This document shows, piece after piece, positions 1 through 12,400 of a DNA stretch of 64,000 nt (positions within the stretch are counted from its first letter, which is position 1; the number at the start of each line of letters is the position of its first letter). A model generated the notes under the pieces. The model was not told the DNA's origin. It searched no databases and worked only from the letters and a program-made list of their open reading frames with translations. A program made the position numbers and the translations under genes. Source of the DNA: Larix kaempferi (Eukaryota; Streptophyta; Pinopsida; Pinales; Pinaceae); contig BSBM01000711.1 of NCBI GenBank assembly GCA_027924585.1, positions 7,327,001 to 7,391,000 on the forward strand, read 5' to 3'.

Positions 1-3000
1 TCATGCACCCTCTTATGTCCCTAGGAATCCACTCATATGGCTTCAAGTACTAATGTATGTCATCCTCCTAATGTATGGCATCCTCCTTTATCACCGACCT
101 TACACAATTTTGTGTTGGTTTTGTTCTCGGTTCATAGTGAGGGGTGTGCTAAGTACATCACAGGTAATGTGGGCCAGTACATGATATGACTTCAAGTTGA
201 CTTGAAAGAATTAGTGGGCAAATTACTAGGGAAGAATGGAAAGGAAGTTAGAGAAGAAAATGAAGATTGTATAAATTCTGGTTATATTAGAACTACTTTG
301 GAAAATGCAGTTTGCAAGTCCTTCACCCACTTATCTCTCACTAGATGTCTGGTTAACAAAGGTTGTTGAACACTATTGAAGATTAGCTCCTTGTTAAAGC
401 ATACCATAAGACTTGAATAGCAAGACTAATGGACTTCTATTGTTGTGTGCAGTGGTGATTGTGACACGTTGATTTGGGGAAATCTCAATGCATGAAGGTC
501 GACTATCAAGATGCCAAAGTTGAAGAGCGCTTCAAGACTAACATATATAAAACATAAAAATAACATTACATAATAATTAATACTAACAGTAACCCAAGGA
601 ACACAACAGCCTTCGTGACTATTGAATGATATTTACATCGCCACGAGTATTCTTTTAAAACACCACTCAATTCAATTATAAATTTATATTTTATATCCTA
701 GGTTTATTTACTTTATCCTATTTATTTTGGATATTCAGTCGATGAACCAATTTGGTTCATTGCATTGATATCAAAGCCCAACTTGCCTCAACATTATGGA
801 GAAGCCCATGTCACCTTTGGTCGAATTCCCATTTCCTTCACAACAAAACTACTAGCTTTTGGCCATAAGAACCGGAAAATCATCATGCTATAAAATTGAA
901 GCACAAATTAAAAAAACAAATTGCAAGGGAAAGTCAGTCAATAACCACGGAAAGTCAGTCAATAACAAAACAATTAATAATCTCAATTTGGGGATGATCA
1001 ATAATTAAGTGCTGTCAACTGCGACAACCAATGGCCACTTCCCCAAACTACACATTTTAAACCCGTAGATGCATCTAAGACTCGTGATTTGACAAGCACA
1101 AAAGAAACGAAAAATGGATTAGTCACCAACCCCTCGGAACAGCCTCCAACCGTTGTAGAGAAGATAAAGATACATGAGAATAGACCACCCAGAGAAGTGG
1201 CATGCTACTAACAAAATATCAGAATTCAGGCTACATGCTACAATAATCACAATGGCGTTGAAACAAATTATCACTTTGTGCTAAAAAGTTAAGAATAAAT
1301 ATTAAAGGCAAAAGCATGCATCCCCAAATCCTCACCAATGACCAAGAATAAAGCTGAACAACTTGTCAACAAAGAAATATTGATCAACAAAGAAACAATA
1401 CCCGCTGCAGTGGAATTAGAGAAATTTCTTGAGATTAAAGTCGAAATCATGGATAAGGGAACTATCACAAATGCAATCAGATTTGGTAAACCAAATAGAG
1501 ATTTATCTATAGTGGCAAATCAATCAATAAAGAGACACAGAATCAGTCACAGTTGAAGGTCCATCTGCAACCACTGACCATCCTAGTATATCATAAGGAA
1601 GTTCAACTATAAAACCATATCAACACCCAAATCACAAAATTTCATCACATATATAAAAAATCAGTTCACATTTCTAAACACAGGAATGTCAATTCAACCC
1701 ATTTCCAAAGGTATACCGAGAATCAGTAGAAGAAGACGAAAAAAATATCACACCATACATGTTTACAAAGAATCGAATTAGGATGTGCTGCATTGACCAT
1801 TTCACAATGCGAACAGTTTTGTTTAGCACTTTGAACATAGTGCCATTTAGTATCTTCAACCATGACAGTGTCCAGGACAAAGCATCAAATAAAACCATTG
1901 CAAAGAAGAACAAAAACAAACTTTTCCAGTGTATGCTTTGAGGATGGAGCATCCTTCCTTGAAGAAGGCGGCGATTTAACATACATAGATATATAAATAA
2001 CATTACATAATCATTAATAAAATAATAATGATAATAATAATTTAATAATCCAAGGGACACAACCCTTCACCCTCACAATCAGTGAAAATCACAAGAGATC
2101 TTGTAAAGCATCACTCATTTTATCAATAACAAATATATCTTTTATATCCTATTATGGATTTCTTCATCCTATTTTATTGCGGATGAACCTGTTTGGTTCA
2201 ATATATTGGACTTCTCTTGCTGCAATAATCAGAGGCCCACCTAGGTCTTTTGGGTCTGTACATTATTAATTCGCACTGATCAAGTCTATATTGACTCTTG
2301 ACTATAATTTTGCTTGTGGCCAAATAGTAGGCTACTGCCATAATTTTAAGCACTCTGGCTGCAACAATCGGACAGGGGCCTTTGCCTTTTGGGTCTATAT
2401 GTTATTTAGTTTGCATTGATCAAGTCTATATTTACTCAACTGTAATTCTGCTTGTGGCAAAATAGTAGGCATATTTCTGGTATAGGCTCCTGTCATAATT
2501 TTCAGCACTTAAATAGCTACTGCTTTTGTCCTATGCTCTTTGCATGTTTAGTGAGCATTATCTTCCACTAAATATCTTCCTTCAATGTATTTATTCCCAT
2601 TCACTTTAAAATGTAAAGTGCCCAGATTCAAATCCTCTGGGGAGCTTTACTCATTGTAATTGGAAAGCACTTCCCTTGGTAGCATCAAATGGGAACCATA
2701 GAAACTGAATACAACGGTCATGCATATTTGTTATTGCCAGAATGAGCTTACGTGGGCTGTATAATGAAGCTTAACAGTGCAAACGAATCACAAACAGTGT
2801 CATGCACTTCAGCAATGTTTTATGAGAGTGAAATTATACGTTAAGATGCAATATATAAAATAGAGCACAAGAGAAAGGATTATTCCACAAGGTAATAAAT
2901 TTGGGCCAAGCTTCCAGCATGCCTCATTTCTCCTTGAACTTTTACAGTATATACTTAATAAAGAAAAGATCAAGCAAGTATGCAAGCACAATGCTTTTGT

Positions 3001-3193
3001 GAGTACTAGCAAGGACAACATGAGTTAAATTCGGATTTTTGGAAACTGAATCAGTTTCTTTCACCCCAAGAAAAAAGGTAACACCAAAACTTATTCAAAA
3101 CAATGCATCTGTGCACTACATGCAGAAGCAGGCCACTATAAAACGGAAACATACTTCCCAACATTTTCAATGCTTTAAATCTCTTTTGAAGTC
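1..3193. other. Downstream flank of gamma-CA, no gene recognised
   Basis: AT-rich sequence with short open frames only; none resembles a known protein. Two diverged copies of one block lie at about 540-760 and 1970-2200, both containing an ATAACATTACATAAT core and a TGAACC...TTTGGTTCA block. The part nearest 3193 should contain the gamma-CA 3' UTR. Confidence 0.5.
2215..2510. repeat. Tandem duplication, two ~145-bp units
   Basis: Units begin near 2215 and 2354. Both contain GCAA(T/C)AATC, CTTTTGGGTCT, TGATCAAGTCTATAT and CTTGTGGC(C/A)AAATAGTAGGC in the same order, diverged by many substitutions. Non-coding. Confidence 0.7.
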
Positions 3194-3454
3194 TTATTGA
3201 GGACCTTTTGTAGCAGCCTCAGGCGTAACTAGTTCAGGAGGGATCTCACGTACTACATGTGCACTGTAGTCAATGCTTTGCCCTGAATACTTCTTATGGA
3301 TCAACTTCTCTGCTTCATTTTCATCAAGACCCTTGGCATTTTCGGTGAAATGTGTTTGTGCTAGATTTGCATAGTTTGAAGCTGATTGGGTAAAAAATGC
3401 AATCTCTTCATCAGTAAGCTTCCTTAGAAACCTTGCAGGGTTCCCACCCCACAC
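3194..3454 (-). CDS. GAMMACA: Gamma carbonic anhydrase, last exon
   Basis: This 261-nt exon encodes 86 residues starting VWGGNPARFLRKLTDEEIAF and ending in TAA. It forms the C-terminal alpha-helix and tail of the family. The acceptor is TTTTCACACAG, in phase 0 with the SGE end of the preceding exon 35.5 kb away. No AATAAA stands close behind the stop. AATAAG occurs about 100 nt downstream and a canonical signal near 2590, so the 3' end is unresolved. Confidence 0.95.
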   Translation of the reverse strand: MWGGNPARFLRKLTDEEIAFFTQSASNYANLAQTHFTENAKGLDENEAEKLIHKKYSGQSIDYSAHVVREIPPELVTPEAATKGPQ

Positions 3455-6400
3455 CTGTGTGAAAATAACATAAAAAGTCAATATTTGAAACATTATGTAC
3501 AACCTTCCAAAAAAACCTCTCCTTCACCAAAAATATGAGTCTAAAAGAATGAGAAAAGGTGAATAAGAAATATCATACTATCAATACACAGTTTAAACAA
3601 TCAACATAAATAGGAAATAAGAGATACTAAATATTTTATCAAGGCAACTACTGAGATTAGCATTTCTCGACATGTCAATTTTGACAGCTCCTTTCTTGCA
3701 GTCCTGAGAAATCATATGCATAAGGTTTCATAAAACAGAAACAGAAATTATTTAAAGCCTTAGTAACTTCTGACACAAGCAACTCAATAAACAAACAAGT
3801 ATTTAATGCTGAATCACTGGATGCATTTTCCCAAAATGTTCTACCTGCCCACAAATTTATGTTGAAAAGCTGAACAAAATTTTAAGTGATTGCAGACTTC
3901 TGAAATAAATATCAGGTTTGAACATTTGCAACAGGCTGAAAACATAACCACTTGACCATTGAAAACATAACTGCTTGACAATGATGAAAAATATTGATTT
4001 TGAAGTTAAACCATCAAATAGCAAGCCAACCAGTGGACTATTTGCTGGCTTAGATCAACAATGGAATTATTTTCTGAAGTTGAAGAATCCATATGAAGAC
4101 TTGGAACCATAGACATATGAAAAAAATTGAGTAACAGAAATGTAGGATGATTGAATGTTAAACACAATTATTAGAAGAAACTTTGTATAAAGGTTTTGCT
4201 GCAACCAAGTACAACTGGCAAATTATCTAAGGTTAACTAGCCAGTAAAAAGGTTAAACGCCATTATAAAGAATGGCCAGACAAATCAAGTTGAACTGGGC
4301 AATATATAAGACATCGACTCCCAACTAATTTATCATAAATGTCTGGCAGAGGTGCCTGTTCAGCATTTAAGATACTAAACGGAGGAGATATGAGGGGTAT
4401 ACGGCACTGAAACATTTCAGGGAGTTTCAGGGCTGTATCAGCTTCTGTAAACAGTGCTTCAGAGCTGCTGGGCCATATCAGATTCTGGAAAGGCATTTCA
4501 TAGCAGCAGGGCTGTATCAGATGCTGGAAACGGCAATTCAGAGCTGCAGGACTGCTTCAACTTTCAACCACATTTCGTTAATGGTTCAGGATTTATGAAA
4601 CATTCCAGGTAAAACAAAACCCACATTTCTGCCCAAAAAAACCATAAATAATCCCAAAAATTACCTAACGTCAGCAAGCTAGTAATTATAGCCAAAATAA
4701 CATTATTTAAAAAGAACTGATCACTGATGAGCAATGCCTGGTAATTCTGAAATTTGTTTCCTGACTTTTTTGTATACATGTATATATAATATATATAGTA
4801 TGATAGAACTACGTGTGTTAGACATCACAAGTAGCCAATGCACACTTGAATGTATCATTATTATTAATGTATTTCTAATCATGGTTAAGGCTATCCTTTG
4901 ATCATTTATTATCATTTGTTGTAACACTAGGAAGCGGTTAAGGCCAACCTAGTCAATCTTGTACACATAGGCTCATTAACCCCCTCCTAGGGAGAGTACC
5001 CTACTGGAGTTGTGTATTAATACATCTGCATTCAGAACTCTCACTTGTATTTCATCATCTTGTGATCTTCTTGATCATGTTTTATGCCTAAAGGCACCTA
5101 TACCTTTGGTGCTCTCTTGTGACTGGCATTTCTTTCTTTTATGTGCACTTGTGCATATCTTGTGTAGCATACCTGTGCTTGGGTATTTTTCTCTCTCTAA
5201 AGCATTAGAGTTATCTACCGCACTTGAGATTAGTTTATTGCAGAAATTCCCTGCTTTCATTTGTGAACCTCAACATGGTATCAAAACAAGCTATGAACCT
5301 TATTCTCTCAATTCAATAGTTGGTCCAGAGATTTTGGCTAGTAGCATTGCCTTAAGGACTGCAGAACTGAGCTTTGCAGATCACTGTTATTTTAGGGTTT
5401 TTCAAGGGGTTCTGGAAGAATAAACCCTACTCTAAGGCCAGCAACTCTCTTCTAGGGTTCATTGGGTAATACTAAGGTCTTTCACCCTTCTTTCAAGACC
5501 AGCACCTCCTTTTTCATTGGATTACCTAGGGATTCTGGGTTCCAGAAAGGTATTATTAAATCTAACAGATCCATCTTATGGTGCACATATGGCAGTACAC
5601 TGCATATTGGTGCTCCTCCACATCACAGGAATAGATTGCTGACTCTAAAGTTACCAGGGTTAACTATCTCTGATTATCAGCAAAAGCACAACGGCGAGAA
5701 TGTGATTATTGGTGATAACTCAGCCCTCCCAGTTTCTTGACATTAGCAGGTTTGGATAAGTCCTTCATGTTCCAGAAGTTGGGCACAACCTTCTTTCTAT
5801 TTACCACATCACTCACACCAACAAAAAGGTGGACTTATGGCCAAATCAATGGATAATCAAAGACATAGATGATGGTTTCAAAGTGATCACCTCATGGTTG
5901 TAATGCCCTGCATTTGGCATTACATGGCTAAAACTATATTATCACTTGTTCTATTACATTATTTTGCTTACTTTCTATTTTGACAAGCCACGATATTGAG
6001 ACACTCATATGTGGACAAATCAAAACGTTTATGTATTGTAGGATATATTTTTTATGGTTATATGACCATGATGATGATAGATATGTGAGTTCATTAAACA
6101 TGCAAGTTAAAAGGTGGAAATTTGGTACATGGATACCAGCTCAAAACTATGTTGTGAATGTTTAATTATATGGGATGCGTGGTATAAATAAACGTATGTT
6201 TCTTATTTTTAACATCACTACATATATATTTAGGTATGAAATTTGTTTTATATATACATGGATATGAGATATTGTCGAATTAACCTACAGGGTGATGAGC
6301 TATGTAATAGCGAAATGATAGTAGTGATGAGGTAAATTGTATGTCGTAGACATCATGAAAATAATGTGCACTATAAGTTTTTCTTATGATTTCAAACACT

Positions 6401-9400
6401 GCTATGATCTGGTTTTGACAGGATGCACAGCTTGCCCAAAATGGTTGTTCGATGATGTGACTATAAGAACTTGCACAGTATGGCTCAGTGTAGGCTGGCT
6501 AAGAACTTGCACAGTATGACTAGAAAGGGGTTTTAGAAGCATAGAAGTAGGTTCGAGAATAGTTCAAAGGGAAGGGAGATTGCGGATTATGCCAATTTGA
6601 GGACTAAGTGATTATCCATCACAAAAGGCTTAGAAAAAACTTAAAAGTAAAGATAAGATAAAATAAGCCTGAGCAAAGAAACAGCTCAAGAGCTACCTCA
6701 TTCTGCACAGTCACTTACCACTGCAGTATGACATGAATAAAACTTATACCAGAGTTCAAAAGTCCAAAATCAACCTGATTAATATGAGTGAGAGTCCTGG
6801 ATGCCTGAGTCGTGGTTGTACCAATGTATCGCTCTCCAAAATCATTCCCTTTAACACGAAGTTGATTTTCCTGTCATCTCCATGATAGCGTTTGTTAATT
6901 CTTTCATATCGACGAGCTTCAGATCTAATTATCTCTGCTAACCTGGCGGTAGCCTGGACTAAACTCTGCATGAACTACATTAACAATGTATTGCTATTCC
7001 ACTCTGCCCAATAATGGTAATTGTTAGTCCTCCCTTGGCCACCATCTTCTGGCTTGATTAGATCTGCAAACCTGCGACGTCGTGGACTAAATCCATTCTT
7101 GAACCTCATTAACATTGAATTGAAATTCCTGTTTAACTCATAATTTTGATTGGTAATCTCACCAAAGCGCAGAGCTTAATGGCTTGTCCTGGCAATGGAT
7201 CTCATAGCCGTGTTGTATGATCATTGCAACGTTAACTGGCGAGGAGCGGTGCATGAGAATTGACATCTGGCTTGCCAGGTGTCCCCTTGATAGGGTCGTA
7301 CCTGCCTTATCATGCATAATTTTGGCAGACACCTGATCCAGGATATACCCTTCTTGAATTTCATTATTTGTTGGTATAATGAATTAAATAGGTATGAGGG
7401 GTGCCATAAATTTTGGGGGGAAAATGTGAAGTTCATTTATAAGCTAGCATGAAAAGAAAGACTTTCCATTTTATTTTTATTGTTATTCAATTCATTATTT
7501 TATTTTAGTTATCTTTTCCCTAAAATCTAGAAGGGGTGGTTGATGGCCCATAAATGACGGTGGTTGAGGAGACTTGAGAAAATGTGTATGGAAATTTGAT
7601 AAAGAGAGAGGGTAATGAAGAGTTTGGGGTTCTTTTTTTTGTAGAGTTGTGGAGAGGTTGGAGCTTGGAGCTTGTGGAAGAATTCTTCAAAGAAATATTT
7701 TCATAAAACAATCTTCTTATAGATAATGTGCATTATTGTTCTTAGAATCATGGGCACGAAGGGCCAAGAAACCAAAAGGTTTCTTGGAGCTAGGAAGCCG
7801 GCTAGGCTCCTAGTTGGCAGGGAAGTTTAATTCCATTCTGGGCATGAAAGGAGGGTGAAAGCTTGTTGCAGGAATACTACTACATTCTTGGACAAATGCG
7901 GTATTTAAATAGGTGCTTTTCAATAAGTTATTGCTTAAATTTATGTTGATTATTTGCTATTGTCATGATTATAAGCATCATGTTTCCAATATTAGTTAGT
8001 GTAGTTATGGTATTTAGTTCAGAAAGTAAAGCCAAGCGCCCTTACAATGATACTATGATGAATCCAATAATATGTACAAGAAGGAGAAGTCTATCCCTTG
8101 CTCAAAACAAGAAGAATTTATCACTATTATGGCTAGTGTCGACGACACTAGCAGGTTATGGAATCAACATGGGCATACAAATTATGGGACCTTATGAGAT
8201 ATGAGTTGTTTGGCACCCAATGGTGTCTGTGAAGGGTGTATGTTGGGGGACACCATCAAGAGCCTTCTCTTAAAGTGAGACAAGTGTCTCAGCCTATTGT
8301 AGTGGTTCATAATGACATATGTGGGTATATGCCCACCATTCTCTTGGGGGAGTTAAGTATTACTTTTACCAATGATTTTTTATTTTTATAGTGTTTCTTG
8401 GGTATATCTTATTTCCATCCAATGATGAAGTTTTGGAAAATTCAAGGAATTTAAGTTATTAGCGGAGAATCACACTAAGACAAAAATCTAGTGTGAAAAC
8501 ACCAGCACTAATTTCCAGACATTTCTCAAAAATCATGGCACCTCTTGGCAAAACACTAGGAAAACGAAGTTGTTGTCTAGAAGAATAAAGCTATTCTAGA
8601 AATTGCTAAAGGCATTCTTCAATCCAAGCAAATGGAGCGTAATTTATGGGGAGAAGAAGTTGTCTATGCAACTCACATCATCAACCCGATACCCACCCAC
8701 GTTGTTCAAGGTATCTCTATGACAAATGGTATGGCACCACCTTTTAATTTTTGGATCAAGTGCATGTGCCCATATACAAGAAGAAGTAGAATAAGTTGGA
8801 AATTAAAAGTCACGATTGTATTATGGAGGGTTACAGTGAAATCTATATGGTTACAATGAAACTTCCACAACACATCGTCTATATGACAATTCCACCCACA
8901 AGGTGCTTAAGCACAAATATGTCGTCTTTAATGAAATGATCCACCAAGATTTGCAAATGCTTCCAGTGCTACGTTGCGGGGAAGCGCTCCCCCCCCCTCG
9001 CCCCCGCTCTGGAAGCTAGCTTCCGGCCGAAGCTAGGCAGAAACTATGCTGAAGTGCGATTCGATTTCGCTTCCGAGAGGAATCGATTTTAGGAAGCGCA
9101 ATTCGGTCCCCAAAAAATCGCTCCTTGCCACTATCTGAGAGCGTGCAGGAATCGATCCGAAGCATCGCTTCCCTTTCGCTTCCGCCATCGATTCCCGGAG
9201 AAAAAAAACGCTTCCCTTTCGCTTCGGAGATCGCTTCCCGTAGCTTCCTAGCGCGTTTCGCGTCAATCCGCGATTTTCTTGGTGAATTGGAGCTCGTGGG
9301 GTCCACGCTTGGGGTTTTGGAGGGGGGAATAGGGCTTTGAGGGATAAAGCCTTCCTCCACACTCCATTTTGTCACTTTGCTTTGTTTGAGAAGAGAGGAG

Positions 9401-12400
9401 AGGAGAAGAGAAAAGAAGAGGAGAAGAGGAGAAGAGGAGAGGAGAAGGTGCCATTGGAGATTGAAGAAGGTTGGATGCTTGGAGCCTTGGCAAGTTGGCA
9501 CACTCACTACCATTGGAGTCTTGGACATCCAAATAGGTAGGCTCTAAACCCTTTCTTGTTGATTTGCTTTGTGTTTGAAGTTTGAACTTGAAGTTTTGAT
9601 GCTTGATGCTTGAGACTTGAATTTTTTAAGTTTGAAATTTAACTAGAATCTAGAATGTCATTGTAAATGTTCCTCTCCTACTCTTTCCCATGCTTTCTCC
9701 ATCATTTCTATTGCAGGGCAACAGGTTAAACTCTAGTTCCACTTCCAACTTCCAAGTCCAACAAACATCATGATGGGTTTATGGTTTCTTTTGTTGGTTC
9801 CATTTGTTGTTTTGATGATGTTCATTGAAAACCGGGGGAGGAATGAGGGAGAGGAAGATGATGAAGAAGTGGGTAGTGGCACATACCATGGAGAGGAGGA
9901 GGAGGAGGAGGGAAACCGAATGAAAACCAAGGAGGACACAACACCCTTGTGGAAATATGTCACCAAGCAGGGAGGAAGCAAGGGGGGTGGAACCGCCAAA
10001 TTTGGTTGCCCCCATTGTAAAAAGACTTACACGGGTTCATATACCCATCTGAGAAGACATCTATGTGGGAAAATGCCATGTGAGGAAAACAAAACTGTAG
10101 GAGTTTATGTTTGCCAAAGTGTGCCATCATCACAAAGAGCCATGTATAAGAAGGAAGAATTTGAAGCACAAAACAAATCAAAAGGAGGGTTGACCATGAC
10201 CCCTCATTGAGCTCATCGAGAACTGGAGGCCCATCCACCCAAGGTAGTGGATTCTCACCCCTTGGGTCACGCAGGATTTTATCAGATTTCCTTGACCAAG
10301 GTGGTAGGGATGGCGTGGATGCAAAAGTGTTCCGGTTTCTCTATGCATGTGGCATACCATTCAATGTCCTTCGCTCACCCTATTGGCATGAAATGGTAGA
10401 TGCCATTCGCACTGCTCCAGCAGGATACAAGGGCCCAGGGGATGACAAAGCTAGAACTGTGGGGCTTGACAAGGAAAGAGGCAAGATCCAAAATGCTTTG
10501 GGGCAATTCACAAATGCTTGGAATGAGTATGGGGTATCAATTGTATCAGATGGATGGACAAATGTAAAAGGCAAGCCATTGATAAATGTTCTTGGTGTGT
10601 CTGCTACTGGTGCAGTGTTTCTTTCAGCCCATGACTACTCAGATAAATTCAAGATTAGCATAAATATTGTAGAACTCCTACTCAAAACCATTGAATCTAT
10701 TGGTCCATACAATGTCATCCAAGTCATAACCGATAATGCTGCTAATTGTAAGGCAGTGGGAGCAATCATTGAAGATAAATACCACCCCAACATATTTTGG
10801 TATGGGTGTTTGGTTCACATAATGAACCTTTTGATGCACGACATCATTAAGTTGAAGGAAAATCAATACAAATGGATTGGTGTATTGTACAAAAAGGGCA
10901 AGAAGATGATAAGATTTATAACCAACCATAGCAATGCCCATGGCATTTTCCGCAGTCACTCAAAGTTGGAGCTATTGAAGATAGCAAAGACTAGATTTGC
11001 TAGCTACTACCTCACTTTCAGGCGCCTTTTGAAGGTAAGAGAGGCATTGGCTAGCATGGTATCAAGTGAGTCATGGCAGGTCTTGAAAGATAGGTGTACA
11101 TCCGCATCTGACAGGCTTGATTTTCAGGAGGTGGAAGAAACAATTCTTGATGCAGGGTTTTGGGTAAGTGTCAAGTATGTTTTGCAATTCACAAAGCCCA
11201 TTTATTACATGATTTGGTTTGCAGATACAGATAAGTCGGTGATTGGGGAGGTGTATGAGCAAATGGATAGCATGCTGGGTCAAATTAAAGATATTGTTGA
11301 ACAAAAAGATCCCATCTTGTATGAACATATTCCCACACATGTGGTCAAAAGGTGGGAACATCTCAACGTTCCACTACATGCCTTAGCGTATGTGTTAACA
11401 CCAAAATATTATTCTCCATCTTGGTTGGCCAAACCAACACCTGGGGGTGGGGTTAGGAGAAAGCCCCACACAGATCCAAAGGTACAGCTTGTGTACATGA
11501 CTGCTATAGACAAGTTGGTCCCTGATGTAGAGGAATGTGACATATTGCGCAGTGAATTAAGCAAATACCTCAATGAAGTTGGTCCATTTGGTACTTTGCA
11601 TGCAATCAGAGATCGAGATAGGGCGCCTCCTATCGAATGGTGGAACATGTATGGCTCAACATGCCAACGCTTGTATAAATTGGTTGTTAGAGTGCTTTCA
11701 TAGGTGGTTAACAATTCCTCTGCAGAAAGGTGTTGGAGCACCTATAGCTTCATCCACTCAGTGAAAAGAAACCGATTAAATGAAAACCGAGCAGAAAGCT
11801 TGGTTTATGTACATTACAACTTGAGGTTGTTGACTCATTATTGTGAGCGTGCCAAAACTGATAGATCATATGTCACTTGGGACAACAATCCAAAGGAGCA
11901 TAACTTGGAGGATGGCAGATCCATTGGTAGTGGTACTGCATATGCATCATCGTCATCGCCCAAAAGCTCTTCCTCCAAGCGCTCTAAAGTTAAGGCTCCA
12001 TCTGCATCAGTGAGGAGGGGTCGTGCAGGATCGAGTCTTGGACGTGGCTCAGCAATGGTGGCTATTGGGGATAATAATCCCACTCCCATTGTTCAGAGAG
12101 AGAGAGAGCACGAGAAAAGAAAATGGAAATTTCTCGTGGCAAGAGGAAACATCCATGATTCCATAAAATCTACTTTTCTTGTATTTTCTTGTTTACAGTA
12201 CTTTCAAGTTTCGGCACTATTGACTCTTTTATATTTATTATCATATATTTTGTAAACATTACATGGCATTTCAAGTTTAAAGTTTGAAGTTGAAACTTGA
12301 ACCTACCTTTGAATTTGAAATTCACTACGGAATCATGGATCTATGGAATTTGAGTTTGGTGTTATAACTTATGGAATCATGGATCTATGGTTGATGAATT

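Noticed and set aside
1338-1556. 72-codon open frame downstream of gamma-CA
   Set aside because: Low-complexity Lys/Ile-rich composition with no recognised domain. Such frames are expected by chance in AT-rich DNA.
9016-9540. Several overlapping open frames on both strands in the left arm of the first hAT
   Set aside because: They follow from the CGCTTCC/ATCGATTCC word array and its lack of AT-rich stops. No frame resembles a protein, and frames overlap on both strands.
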